Source of the DNA: Clostridia bacterium
GTDB lineage: Bacteria > Bacillota > Clostridia > Oscillospirales > Acutalibacteraceae
Assembly: GCA_017436225.1 (NCBI GenBank)
Contig: JAFSDM010000023.1
Location: forward strand, 1 to 57,108
DNA: 57,108 nucleotides
Direction of reading: 5' to 3'
A model generated the notes under the pieces. The model worked only from the letters and a program-made list of their open reading frames with translations. It had not been told where the DNA came from and ran no database searches. Of this stretch, positions 43,768 through 52,573 are shown piece after piece; the first letter of the stretch is position 1; each line of letters opens with the position of its first letter. Made by a program: the position numbers and the translations under genes.

Positions 43768-45597
43768 ATGTGCTCCATAGCAGGAGAAATAAATTTTAAA
43801 AACGGTGTAAACTTAAGCGAGTATCATATTAAAATGAGAGAGGCGTTAGCACCAAGAGGACCCGATGAAAACGGCATTTTTCAAAGCAGAAATTGTGTTT
43901 TTTTACACAACCGCCTTGCCGTTATAGATCCCGAAAACGGCAATCAGCCAATGACCTTTTGGCATAACGGACTTAAATACACCATTTGCTATAACGGCGA
44001 GCTTTACAACACCGCCGAAATAAAATCCAGACTTTTAGCTGACGGCTTTAATTTTGAAACCAACACCGATACCGAGGTTGTACTAAAGGCCTTTGTTGCC
44101 TATAAAGAAAAAGTCCTTTTCGATTTTAACGGAATTTTTGCCTTTGCCGTATTTTGTCCCCAAAAAAACGAGCTTTTTATAGCACGTGATAAAATGGGTG
44201 TCAAGCCGTTTTTCTACGCCGAAAGAAAGGGCTCCTTTATATTCGCAAGCGAGCTTAAGGGGTTGCTCTGCCACCCTGAGATTAAACCCGAAATAGACAA
44301 AAACGGAGTCGCCGAGCTGTTGCTTTTGGGTCCCGGTCGAACCCCCGGCTTTGGCGTTTTCAAGGATGTTTTTGAGCTTAAGGCGGGTTTTTACGGCTAT
44401 TTCACCCCATCGGGACTCTCGCTTTTTAACTACTTTAGACTCATAGACACAAAAAACACCGACAGTGTGGATGATGCTGTAAAAAAGGTGCGTTTTTTAG
44501 TGACCGACTCTATAAAAAGACAGATGGTAAGCGATGTTCCTATTGGCACCTTTTTATCGGGCGGACTTGATTCAAGCATAATAAGCGCCGTTGCCTCAAA
44601 CCACCTTGCCGAAAGGGGTGAAAGACTAAAAACCTTTTCGCTAACCTACAAGGACAACCAAAAATATTTTAAAAGCAGTCATTTTCAGCCCAACAGCGAT
44701 GATGATTTTATAAACATTATGGTGGATTATCTTGGCAGTGAGCACACCTATGTAACGCTTGATACAGATGATATAGTAAACGCACTTTTTGCAGCAGTAG
44801 ATGCAAGAGATTTGCCCGGTATGGCTGATATAGATTCATCGCTGCTCACCTTTTGCAAGGAAATAAAACGCCACGTAACGGTGGCTCTTTCTGGCGAATG
44901 TGCCGATGAAATTTTCGGCGGCTACCCGTGGTACAGAGATGAAAAAATCCGTTCGCAATACGGTTTTCCTTGGGCGCAGTCCACCGAATACCGCGAAAGC
45001 TTTTTGCACCCCGATTTAAAGGCCGATATTTGTGGCAAGGACTATGTAAACTCTTTGTACGAGAGCAGTATTCTTTCCGCCCACAAGCGAGAGGGGCTTT
45101 CTCCGCTTGAGCAAAGAATGAGAGAAATGGTGCATCTTAATCAAAGCTGGTTTATGCAAACCCTTTTAGACCGTAAGGACAGAATGAGTATGGCAAACGG
45201 GCTTGAGGTAAGGGTGCCCTTTTGCGACTACCGAATAGCCGAATACCTTTACTCGCTTCCTTGGGAGATTAAGGATTTAAGGGGCAGAGAAAAGGGGTTG
45301 CTTCGAGCCTCTATGGAGGGAATTTTGCCCGAAAGCATTTTGTGGCGCAAAAAAAGTCCTTACCCCAAAACCCATAATCCCGCCTACCTTGAGGCGGTGC
45401 GGGGCATTTTAAGGGAAATTTTAAGCAACAAATCCGCCCCTTTGTTTGAGCTTTGTGATTATAACAAGGTGTCCGAGCTTCTTAACACCGAAAGAAGCCT
45501 TCCATGGTACGGTCAGCTAATGACCACCCCTCAAACTATTGCCTATATGATTATGCTTAATTATTGGCTTGAGAAATTCAAGGTAAAAATAGTTTGA
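43768..45597 (+). CDS. asnB: Asparagine synthase (glutamine-hydrolysing)
   Basis: A 609-aa AsnB. The start at ATG 43768 places the catalytic cysteine at residue 2 (MCSIAGEI), which the longer open frame from 43591 would not allow. Class II amidotransferase, then the synthetase PP-loop FLSGGLDSSIIS (near 268) and GECADEIFGGYPWYR (near 375). Makes Asn from Asp using Gln and ATP. Ribosome site AAAGGTGG. Confidence 0.95.
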   Translation: MCSIAGEINFKNGVNLSEYHIKMREALAPRGPDENGIFQSRNCVFLHNRLAVIDPENGNQPMTFWHNGLKYTICYNGELYNTAEIKSRLLADGFNFETNTDTEVVLKAFVAYKEKVLFDFNGIFAFAVFCPQKNELFIARDKMGVKPFFYAERKGSFIFASELKGLLCHPEIKPEIDKNGVAELLLLGPGRTPGFGVFKDVFELKAGFYGYFTPSGLSLFNYFRLIDTKNTDSVDDAVKKVRFLVTDSIKRQMVSDVPIGTFLSGGLDSSIISAVASNHLAERGERLKTFSLTYKDNQKYFKSSHFQPNSDDDFINIMVDYLGSEHTYVTLDTDDIVNALFAAVDARDLPGMADIDSSLLTFCKEIKRHVTVALSGECADEIFGGYPWYRDEKIRSQYGFPWAQSTEYRESFLHPDLKADICGKDYVNSLYESSILSAHKREGLSPLEQRMREMVHLNQSWFMQTLLDRKDRMSMANGLEVRVPFCDYRIAEYLYSLPWEIKDLRGREKGLLRASMEGILPESILWRKKSPYPKTHNPAYLEAVRGILREILSNKSAPLFELCDYNKVSELLNTERSLPWYGQLMTTPQTIAYMIMLNYWLEKFKVKIV

Positions 45598-45622
45598 TTT
45601 GCCGCCCAATATGGTGTATAAT
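45594..45622 (+). promoter_or_regulatory. Promoter of the MBL-pgeF-rpiB unit
   Basis: TTGATT (45594-45599), 17-bp spacer, TATAAT (45617-45622). The TGA stop of asnB is inside the -35 box. Confidence 0.75.
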
Positions 45623-45658
45623 GTATTAATATAGATTTACATTATGCGGAGGGCTTAA

Positions 45659-46594
45659 ATGGCAAAGAGAAATTTTAAAAAAAGGTTGTTCGGCTTAGTT
45701 GCAATAATAGCGCTTTTTATTGTTATTTGGCAGGGCGTTACAAGACTTGTTCCAAACACCGATGTAACACCTCATCCCGCAACAGGTGAAAATCTTCTTG
45801 TTGCCGAATTTTTAGATGTAGACCAAGCCGACTGTGAGCTAATTTTTCTGCCCGATGGCAAAATTTTTCTTATTGATGCGGGCAACCGCGGTGACGGTGA
45901 GGAAATTGTTGCCTACCTAAAGGGCAAAAACATTTCTAAAATTGATTATGTAGTTGCAACCCACCCCCACGCCGACCACATTGGCGGAATGAGCGATGTT
46001 ATAGACTCCTTTGAAATCGGCAAAATTTTTGTGCCAAGGGTTGCAAGCAGTGATGTTCCAACAACCAAAACCTATGAGGATTTTTTAACCTCGGTTCAAA
46101 ATAAGGGTCTTAAGCTTTCTGCCGCCAAGGCGGGCACCACCCTTTTTGAGGGCGCCGATTATAAGGCAGACTGCTTTGCCCCCTGCAGCGAAGATTACAA
46201 AGAGCTTAACGATTATTCGGTTGTAATAAAGCTAAGCTATGGCATTCATTCGTTTTTGTTTACAGGCGATGCCGAAATCTTAAGCGAAAACGAAATGCTA
46301 AACGCCGGCTACAATTTAAACAGCGATGTAATTAAGCTTGGTCATCACGGCAGTCATTCTTCATCCTCCGAGGAATTTTTAAAGGCGGTTAGCCCACGCT
46401 ATGCTGTAATTTCCTGCGGGGAAGGCAACGATTACGGTCACCCACACGACGAAACTATCAATACCCTTTCAAATTTAAAGGGTACCCCAAAAACGCTTCG
46501 TACCGATTTGGATAAAACTATTATTTTTAAAGCAGACGGCAAAACCGAAAACGGAATTATATTTTCTACCAAGCACGATACTGTGGTAGAATAA
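45659..46594 (+). CDS. Exported MBL-fold hydrolase, ComEC-C-terminal-like
   Basis: A 311-aa protein with an N-terminal membrane helix (about 10-26) and a metallo-beta-lactamase fold: ATHPHADHIGG near residue 100, FLFTGDAE near 200 and LGHHGSHSS near 228. It matches the soluble domain of the competence protein ComEC, without the channel part. Likely a surface hydrolase of nucleic acid or phosphoester; not proof of competence. Followed by pgeF and rpiB with 11-12 nt gaps. Confidence 0.85.
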   Translation: MAKRNFKKRLFGLVAIIALFIVIWQGVTRLVPNTDVTPHPATGENLLVAEFLDVDQADCELIFLPDGKIFLIDAGNRGDGEEIVAYLKGKNISKIDYVVATHPHADHIGGMSDVIDSFEIGKIFVPRVASSDVPTTKTYEDFLTSVQNKGLKLSAAKAGTTLFEGADYKADCFAPCSEDYKELNDYSVVIKLSYGIHSFLFTGDAEILSENEMLNAGYNLNSDVIKLGHHGSHSSSSEEFLKAVSPRYAVISCGEGNDYGHPHDETINTLSNLKGTPKTLRTDLDKTIIFKADGKTENGIIFSTKHDTVVE

Positions 46595-46605
46595 AGGGTG
46601 GTTTT

Positions 46606-47436
46606 ATGAAGTCTAATTCTTTAAATATTGTAAAGGGCGAAAACGACCTTTTATATGTTACCTTTCCAAACCTCGATGACGGCAACTGCATCTCGGCGGT
46701 TACAACCCGTATGGGTGGAGTTAGCCGTGGTAAATACGCCTCAATGAATATGAGCTTTTCTAACGGCGATAACCCAAAAGCGGTTAAAGAAAACTATAAT
46801 ATTTTGTTTTCTTCGCTTGGTCTTGACCCCGAAAAAGCGGTGTTCAGTCAGCAAACCCACACCTGTAACCTGCGTGTGGTAAAGCCCGAGGATTTTGGCA
46901 AGGGGCTTGTTAAAGAGCGTGATTACACCGATATTGACGGTCTTATAACCAACCTTAAGGGGGTCACGCTTGTAACCCACTTTGCTGACTGTGTTCCGCT
47001 TCTTTTTTATGACCCCAAATGTGAGGTTATTGCGGCATCACACGCGGGTTGGCGTGGAACGGTGCAGGAAATTGGCAAAAAAACAGTAGATGCAATGGTT
47101 TCTATGTTTGGCTCAAACCCCGCCGACATAAAGGTTGCCATAGGTCCCTCAATCGGCTGCTGCTGTTATGAGGTTGACCAACCCGTTTTTGCAGAATTTG
47201 AAAGGCTTAGCTACATTGAAGCCTTTAAAATATTTAGCCCAAAATCAAACGGAAAATATATGCTTGATTTGTGGACGGCAAATCGCTTAATACTTGAAAA
47301 CGCCGGAATAAAAAGGGAAAACATTTGCGTTACCGATTTATGCACAAGCTGTAACAGTAATTATTTTCACTCTCATAGGGCAACCGGCGGAAATCGCGGA
47401 CTTATTGCAGCAGTTATTGCGCTTAAAGATAAATAA
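46606..47436 (+). CDS. pgeF: Purine nucleoside phosphorylase / peptidoglycan editing factor, YfiH-LACC1 family
   Basis: A 276-aa multicopper-oxidase-like fold protein: VFSQQTHTCN near residue 83, HFADCVPLLFYDP near 125, ASHAGWRGTVQEIGKK near 144 and CTSCNSNYFHSHRATGGNRG near 250, the family signature. The family acts as purine nucleoside phosphorylase/adenosine deaminase in some members; in E. coli as an editing factor of murein precursors. Middle gene of a short operon. Confidence 0.9.
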   Translation: MKSNSLNIVKGENDLLYVTFPNLDDGNCISAVTTRMGGVSRGKYASMNMSFSNGDNPKAVKENYNILFSSLGLDPEKAVFSQQTHTCNLRVVKPEDFGKGLVKERDYTDIDGLITNLKGVTLVTHFADCVPLLFYDPKCEVIAASHAGWRGTVQEIGKKTVDAMVSMFGSNPADIKVAIGPSIGCCCYEVDQPVFAEFERLSYIEAFKIFSPKSNGKYMLDLWTANRLILENAGIKRENICVTDLCTSCNSNYFHSHRATGGNRGLIAAVIALKDK

Positions 47437-47448
47437 AGGAGCATAAAA

Positions 47449-47892
47449 ATGAAAATAGCTATTGGAAACGACCACACAGCCGTGGAACTAAAAAAACACA
47501 TCACAAAACATCTTGAAGCAAAGGGCTACACCGTAGTAGATCTTGGCGCCGACACTGATGAACCTTCCGACTATCCCCTCTTTGGCGAAAAGATAGGCAA
47601 GGCGGTTGCTAGTGGCGAATGCGATCTTGGCGTTGCTATTTGCGGTACTGGTATTGGCATTTCTCTTGCCGCCAATAAAATTAAGGGTATTCGCGCGGCA
47701 GTATGCTCCGAACCCTATTCAGCAAGGCTCACCCGCCAACACAATAATGCAAACATAATTGCTTTTGGAGCAAGGGTTGTAACCACTGAAATGGCAGAAA
47801 AGATTGTTGATGAATTTTTAAATGCCGAGTTTGAAGGCGGCAGACACCAACGCAGGGTTGATATGATTAGCGAAATTGAGAAAAATAATTAA
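47449..47892 (+). CDS. rpiB: Ribose-5-phosphate isomerase B
   Basis: A 147-aa RpiB/LacAB family isomerase (ribose-5-P and ribulose-5-P). Marks: GNDHTAVELKKHI near residue 6, DLGVAICGTGIGISLAANKI near 60 with the catalytic cysteine, and RQHNNANIIAFGAR near 99. Operon end, followed by a strong terminator. Confidence 0.93.
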   Translation: MKIAIGNDHTAVELKKHITKHLEAKGYTVVDLGADTDEPSDYPLFGEKIGKAVASGECDLGVAICGTGIGISLAANKIKGIRAAVCSEPYSARLTRQHNNANIIAFGARVVTTEMAEKIVDEFLNAEFEGGRHQRRVDMISEIEKNN

Positions 47893-47940
47893 AAGCAAAA
47901 AACGGAGCGCACTCTGAGTGTCGCTCCGTTTTTTGCTTTT
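47891..47940 (+). terminator. Strong bidirectional terminator after rpiB
   Basis: Nineteen-bp perfect stem (47891-47909 with 47922-47940), A- and T-runs on the two arms; ends rpiB on plus and the BSH gene on minus. Confidence 0.92.
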
Positions 47941-47943
47941 AAT

Positions 47944-48903
47944 TTAAGTCTGAATAGGGTTTAAATCAAAGGTTATAAGGGCGTTGGAGTCTAAATTTTC
48001 TTTTTGCATATCCACCGCCGAAACAGTGCGGTTGTTATAGGTGGTATAATAATAAATGCCTTTACTGGCATTGCAACAGCTTGAATAAACGGTGTATTCA
48101 CACTCACCGTTATCGGTCAGGGTGGCGCCCTTAACCTGCTCGACCGAAGACAAAATATGAAAAAACTGCGAAACGGCAGAGTTTTCATCGGGCTCGCAAA
48201 CCGAATTTTTTCGTAAAAAGGCGGCTTTTACAAAGCGTGATGGCGATGACATATCACCAGGAAGCCCAATAGCCCCCATTCCAAGGCTGTAAAAATTCTG
48301 CTCGGTTGTGAAATAAAAACCTTTTTGTGGATTTTTATTAGAGAGGTGCCAAAAATTTTGCAGCCAAAGACTTTGTGTTTCAAAGGGCGGATTATTTGTT
48401 AGCACGCCGTAGGGGTTTTTGTAAATTTTAAGTCGGTCTGCCATAGGCTCCAGTACAAGCGAAGCGGTTTCATCGCTCACCATCCAGTGCAGGGGCGAGG
48501 CTGGGAAATCGCTACTGAAATTACGCTCTAAAACAGAGATGTCCCCCGCCGCCTTTTCAACCTCTGCCACGCTTTTAAAATTGCAAAGCAAAAAGGGAAT
48601 AACCTCAAACGAGGCTAGATTTGTTTTTCCCTTTTGGGCGGGTAAATAGTGCGCATTGCAAGGAAAATTAAGGGCGGCTACGCCAAGCCCTTTTTCGTTA
48701 ACCCCATCGTAATAAAGGGGATAGCCATCTGACACGGTTGCCATGCCTATAAAAGAAAAATGGCGGGTAGCTTTACCCGCCATACAAAAATCAAAATTAT
48801 AATTTCTTGGTGTAATTACAACCTGTTCATTATAATTATAATAAAGGTCTAAATTTCTGCCAAAATAATGGTCTTTAACCTTTAAGCTTATAGCGGTACA
48901 CAT
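47944..48903 (-). CDS. Choloylglycine hydrolase family enzyme (bile salt hydrolase/penicillin V acylase)
   Basis: A 319-aa Ntn hydrolase. Start set at 48903, because the resulting MCTAIS places the catalytic cysteine at residue 2; the longer frame would bury it. Other catalytic sites: GRNLDLYY near 15, NEKGLGVAALNFP near 79, LTNNPPFE near 170 and LPGDMSSPSRFVKAAF near 220. The GMG after SL resembles the G-x-G selectivity loop reported for glycine-preferring bile salt hydrolases. Penicillin V or lactone substrates cannot be ruled out. No signal peptide. Last of five minus genes. Confidence 0.87.
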   Translation of the reverse strand: MCTAISLKVKDHYFGRNLDLYYNYNEQVVITPRNYNFDFCMAGKATRHFSFIGMATVSDGYPLYYDGVNEKGLGVAALNFPCNAHYLPAQKGKTNLASFEVIPFLLCNFKSVAEVEKAAGDISVLERNFSSDFPASPLHWMVSDETASLVLEPMADRLKIYKNPYGVLTNNPPFETQSLWLQNFWHLSNKNPQKGFYFTTEQNFYSLGMGAIGLPGDMSSPSRFVKAAFLRKNSVCEPDENSAVSQFFHILSSVEQVKGATLTDNGECEYTVYSSCCNASKGIYYYTTYNNRTVSAVDMQKENLDSNALITFDLNPIQT

Positions 48904-48947
48904 TTTTATCACCAAAAATAGTATACCCTTAAAGCCGCAAATTATCC

Positions 48948-49883
48948 CTAAGCTATGTAGCCGCTCATACCGATTAAAGAATTTACAATACAAGCAACCA
49001 TAAAGCCTATGAGCGCAAAAAATGTAAGGCCGTATAAAATAGAAACCGCTACAACTGCGCCGCTGTTTGTTCCACCGCTATGGCGAAGATTAGGCTGAAC
49101 CGATTTGCTGTATTCAAGGCGAATTTTATTAATCGCAAAGTTTTTGTACTGCTTATAGGCATAGAAGGGCAGTGCTATTGTAATCGCAAGAGTTAGTATG
49201 GATATAATATTTGAAATGCCATCCATAATAAGCATATTCATTCCAAATGATGAAAAAATATCCGTTGGTATCTCGGTGCCGTATTCGGCATATTCTTCAA
49301 ACGCTTTGTCTAAATAACCTGAACTTACAGCATTTGAAAATTCTTTTAAAAATTCTACCACAAAAAATGCCGCTATAGAAATTTGCGCTACGGTTGCGGC
49401 AAGAAATGCGGCGGCAGGCTTATACATTTTGTGGTAAAGGTACCAGCACCCCATACCAAAAAAGCCTAAAAGCATTCCAAGTATAAAAAGCGGCCAACAG
49501 TAAGGACCGTTTTTGCCCGTAAAATGCTGAGTTCTTAATTTTTCATAAAACTGTGGCTTTTCGCCCGAAAATTCATAAAGGTCCTGCGCCGAAACGCCGT
49601 TAAAATCAGGGGTATTCATATAAGGCTGATTTGCATAAAAGCCGTAAGGTGTATAGTTGCCTGTATATCCGTTTGAGGTTTGTGTGCTTCCGCAATAAGA
49701 GCCGTTTGTACCGCCATACTGATTTTGCTGACCGACGTTTTGGTAGCCGCCGTTTGTGTTTGCAGAGGCGTTATAATCCGACCTGCTTAACTGTGCGCCG
49801 CACTCATTGCAAAAGCTGTAAACTGCTTTGTTTTTAGCGCCGCAGGATGGACAAAGTTTAATATCTTGATTATGATTTTCCAT
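48948..49883 (-). CDS. Zinc-ribbon membrane protein, DUF2628-like
   Basis: A 311-aa protein. A zinc ribbon CPSCG...CNECG near residue 10-26, a low-complexity Gly/Tyr/Gln/Asn linker to about 100, then four hydrophobic helices (GPYCWPLFILGMLLGFFGMG near 127, AAAFLAATVAQISIAAFF near 158, MDGISNIISILTLAITIALP near 220, and one at the end). Start at ATG 49883 after AAGGAG. It pairs with the RING-like gene upstream, 11 nt away, and both share the same membrane layout. Function unknown. Confidence 0.8.
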   Translation of the reverse strand: MENHNQDIKLCPSCGAKNKAVYSFCNECGAQLSRSDYNASANTNGGYQNVGQQNQYGGTNGSYCGSTQTSNGYTGNYTPYGFYANQPYMNTPDFNGVSAQDLYEFSGEKPQFYEKLRTQHFTGKNGPYCWPLFILGMLLGFFGMGCWYLYHKMYKPAAAFLAATVAQISIAAFFVVEFLKEFSNAVSSGYLDKAFEEYAEYGTEIPTDIFSSFGMNMLIMDGISNIISILTLAITIALPFYAYKQYKNFAINKIRLEYSKSVQPNLRHSGGTNSGAVVAVSILYGLTFFALIGFMVACIVNSLIGMSGYIA

Positions 49884-49894
49884 AAAAATCTCCT

Positions 49895-50833
49895 TTACAA
49901 AAGCGTATAAAATGCTGCTATCCACTCTAAAACAAAGTCGACTGCCAAAAGTCCCACAATGCCCATTAAGGGGTTTACCCCGCCCTTACGGGCAAGAGCT
50001 AATTCTACGGGGACGTCCTCGGTGTCGCTTTCCTTTATCTTTTTAATGTTCTGCACTGCCGATTTTTTGTAGAGCTTATCACCCGTAAGACCCGCTACTA
50101 TTCTTACAACTAATTCTAAAACGCCTGATAAAGCCGCAAGAATTAAGGGCAACGCGCCAATTTTTTCAATATTTTGCGCCAGATACTGCGCTAAACGGAC
50201 GGTAGATGACAACGCCTCCTGTGGGAAGGTGGAAACAACCGCCGAAAGGGGTAATAAAAACAAGGTTACAGTTATTAAAAGAAGCGAAAAAAGTACGCCG
50301 GGCAAATACATTTTGCGGTAAAAGAACCACACATTGGGAATTAGAAATGCCGCCCAGTTCCAAGATCTTTTTTTGCCCTGATTCATAGCCTTAAAGCGTG
50401 GCAAGTACCTTGGGGTATTAACCGCAACATACCGCCTTAAATCCTCTGCCACAACGCCGTCAATATCTTCGTTAGGCAAAACACCGCCCATAGGGTCCAC
50501 AAAAACATTGGCGCCAAACTGCTGTGCCGACTGAGGGCGACCGCATCTATGGCAAACCTCCTCATTTAAAGAAAGCTCCTCACCACAAAAACGGCAACGC
50601 TTTGTAATCTGTTGCTGATTTGGTCCTTCCGCCTCTACCTTAGGTTCCGCTTTAACGGGCGGCATATAGCCTTCGCTTGTTCCGTGCTTATCCTTATAAG
50701 CACAGTGACCGATGGCTTCATAGCAATCTCTGTGATGAGGCGCGCCACATTCGGGGCAGAATACTAAATCATCATTGTCAAAAAGATATGCTCCGCATAC
50801 AGGACATTTTTGACCCTCTACCGAAATTCCCAT
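49895..50833 (-). CDS. Prokaryotic RING-like/zinc-ribbon membrane protein
   Basis: A 312-aa protein. An N-terminal RING-type arrangement: CPVCG, then CPECGAPHHRDCYEAIGHC (residues about 10-45). A second zinc ribbon CRFCGEELSLNEEVCHRCG near 80-98. Then three hydrophobic helices (WAAFLIPNVWFFYRK near 160, GVLFSLLLITVTLFLLPL near 176, ALPLILAALSGVLELVV near 227, one at the end). Such Prok-RING proteins are common in Clostridia; ubiquitin-like activity is not shown. Membrane part is DUF2628-like. Confidence 0.8.
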   Translation of the reverse strand: MGISVEGQKCPVCGAYLFDNDDLVFCPECGAPHHRDCYEAIGHCAYKDKHGTSEGYMPPVKAEPKVEAEGPNQQQITKRCRFCGEELSLNEEVCHRCGRPQSAQQFGANVFVDPMGGVLPNEDIDGVVAEDLRRYVAVNTPRYLPRFKAMNQGKKRSWNWAAFLIPNVWFFYRKMYLPGVLFSLLLITVTLFLLPLSAVVSTFPQEALSSTVRLAQYLAQNIEKIGALPLILAALSGVLELVVRIVAGLTGDKLYKKSAVQNIKKIKESDTEDVPVELALARKGGVNPLMGIVGLLAVDFVLEWIAAFYTLL

Positions 50834-50837
50834 TTAA

Positions 50838-51359
50838 TTAATCTTCCTTTTCGTTTTTAATTTTGTCTACCAAGCCGTAAACCAAATTAAAATATTCCTT
50901 GCCGTAATCGTGAAATTCGCCCGAAGCCACCATATTCATAAGGGTTGCTTTGTTTACCCATTTTGCCTCGGCAACCTCGCTTTTTTGAAGCTGAAGCTCG
51001 GGCACCCTAACATTGGTGCGAACTGTCCACATATCTATAAAGGAATTTTTCCTTTTAATGCGTTTAACAAGCTTTAAATCATCGGAGCTAACCTTTATTC
51101 CAAGCTCCTCACCAAGCTCTCTTGCGGCGGCGGCAACCGATGTTTCGCCCGCAATTGCGGCTCCACCCGTTGCTGCCCATATTCCGGGCATTAAACGCTT
51201 TGTTTTTGTTCTTTTTTGTATTAAAATGCTACCGTAATCATTAAGCGGCCAAATATGAACCACCAAATGATACTCGTTAGCCTTAATTGCATTACCGCCC
51301 CTTACCATGGTTCGCCCAGTAGGCTTACCCTCGGCAGTAAGCACATCCCATAATTCCAT
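50838..51359 (-). CDS. Nudix hydrolase
   Basis: A 173-aa protein with the Nudix box GGAAIAGETSVAAAARELGEELGI (residues about 65-88), containing the REL-EE catalytic glutamates. The N-terminal half (MELWDVLTAEGKPTGRTMVRG) resembles the isopentenyl-diphosphate-isomerase-like/YfcD group. Substrate unknown. Overlaps nothing; 4 nt from the RING gene. Confidence 0.9.
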   Translation of the reverse strand: MELWDVLTAEGKPTGRTMVRGGNAIKANEYHLVVHIWPLNDYGSILIQKRTKTKRLMPGIWAATGGAAIAGETSVAAAARELGEELGIKVSSDDLKLVKRIKRKNSFIDMWTVRTNVRVPELQLQKSEVAEAKWVNKATLMNMVASGEFHDYGKEYFNLVYGLVDKIKNEKED

Positions 51360-51372
51360 TTATTTCAACCTC

Positions 51373-52038
51373 TTATAGCTTTGTTACAACCTCACCGGCC
51401 TTTTTGTAAATGCTGTTTGCCTTTACAACACCGCGCACTGCAGAAAGAGGATAAATTTGAGAGTTTTTACCAACTATTGTACCGGGATTTAAAACTGAAC
51501 CGCAACCAACCTCTACGCAGTCACCGAGCATTGCGCCGAACTTTTTAAGACCTGTTTCGATTTTTTTATCACCGTTTTTAACAACCACTAAGGTTTTATC
51601 ACTTTTAACGTTAGAGGTGATAGAGCCTGCGCCCATATGAGCTTTATAGCCCAAAACAGAGTCACCGACATAGTTATAGTGCGGAACCTGTACATTATCA
51701 AACAAAATAACATTTTTAAGCTCGGTTGAATTGCCTACAACTGAATTTTTGCCTACCAGTGCGTTACCGCGAATAAATGCGCAGTGGCGAACCTCGGCTC
51801 CTGCTTCAATAATGCAGGGACCTGTGATGCTTGCGGTAGGTGCAACCTTAGCCGATTTGGATACCCAAACATTTTCGCCCTTGCACTCAAACTCGTTTTT
51901 ATCTAAGCCTTCAATAAGCTTTAAAATAAATGCTCCGATTTTGGGAAGCGCCTCAAAGGGATATTCACATTCACTTAAAAGCTCTGCCGCAGTTGTATGA
52001 GTTAAATCATAAAGTTCTTTAGTTTTTATACTTTCCAT
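51373..52038 (-). CDS. Left-handed beta-helix acyltransferase-like protein (GlmU C-terminal-like)
   Basis: A 221-aa hexapeptide-repeat protein: about 55 residues of N-terminal helix, then [LIV]-G-x4 turns from about 70 to 205, including VRHCAFIRGNALVGKNSVVGNST and KFGAMLGDCVEVGCGSVLNPG. It looks like the C-terminal part of GlmU-type enzymes without the uridyltransferase domain, often annotated UDP-GlcNAc pyrophosphorylase-like in Clostridia. Acyl acceptor unknown. First gene of the five-gene run. Confidence 0.82.
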   Translation of the reverse strand: MESIKTKELYDLTHTTAAELLSECEYPFEALPKIGAFILKLIEGLDKNEFECKGENVWVSKSAKVAPTASITGPCIIEAGAEVRHCAFIRGNALVGKNSVVGNSTELKNVILFDNVQVPHYNYVGDSVLGYKAHMGAGSITSNVKSDKTLVVVKNGDKKIETGLKKFGAMLGDCVEVGCGSVLNPGTIVGKNSQIYPLSAVRGVVKANSIYKKAGEVVTKL

Positions 52039-52249
52039 TTTCTAGTTTCCTTTCGGTTTAAAGTTTAGTAAAGTCGAAATATAAAATACAAACAATTCGC
52101 CTTTATATCATAATATTTATATTTTACCAAATTTTTGCCGCCATTACAAGATTTTTATTATATATTTTATTTATTTTTACCTAAAATATATTTGACCTAT
52201 TAAAATTTTAGCCTTTTTTATTAGTATATCTTAAAAGTAAGGTGATTTT

Positions 52250-52486
52250 TTGAAAAAATATATAAAATTTTTTGAACAAATTGCAATAAATAATAATACC
52301 TCGGCGGCAGAGGTTGAAAAAGAAATTTCTTTAGCAATTTTAAGTGCAATGGAAAACGCCGAAAAATCCGAAAAGACAGCACTTTTTTGGGATGAGCTAA
52401 TGCAGGGCAACGAACCCCCCACCCCCGAAAGGGTGATGGATACGATTGTAAAAAACTGCCTTGAGGCCATCCTTCCCCCACGGTAA
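52250..52486 (+). CDS. Small Spo0A C-terminal-domain-like protein
   Basis: A 78-aa protein from a TTG start 4-5 nt after AAGGTGAT. NNTSAAEVEKEISLAILSAM, a short tryptophan-containing segment ALFWDEL and PTPERVMDTIVKNCLEAI resemble the helical Spo0A-C fold seen as stand-alone small proteins in Clostridia. It may bind DNA or be a relic; a regulator role is not shown. A 98-aa ORF on the opposite strand was judged a shadow. Confidence 0.55.
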   Translation: MKKYIKFFEQIAINNNTSAAEVEKEISLAILSAMENAEKSEKTALFWDELMQGNEPPTPERVMDTIVKNCLEAILPPR

Positions 52487-52573
52487 GGTATGATTTATTA
52501 TAAAAATCCACAGGCAAAATTCCTTTTGCCTGCGGATTTGAAATTTTAGTATTATGCTTGCAGTTTTAAAAAA

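Noticed and set aside
52221-52517. 98-aa minus ORF opposite the Spo0A-C-like gene
   Set aside because: No ribosome site and low-complexity translation; the plus frame has AAGGTGAT and a plausible family pattern.
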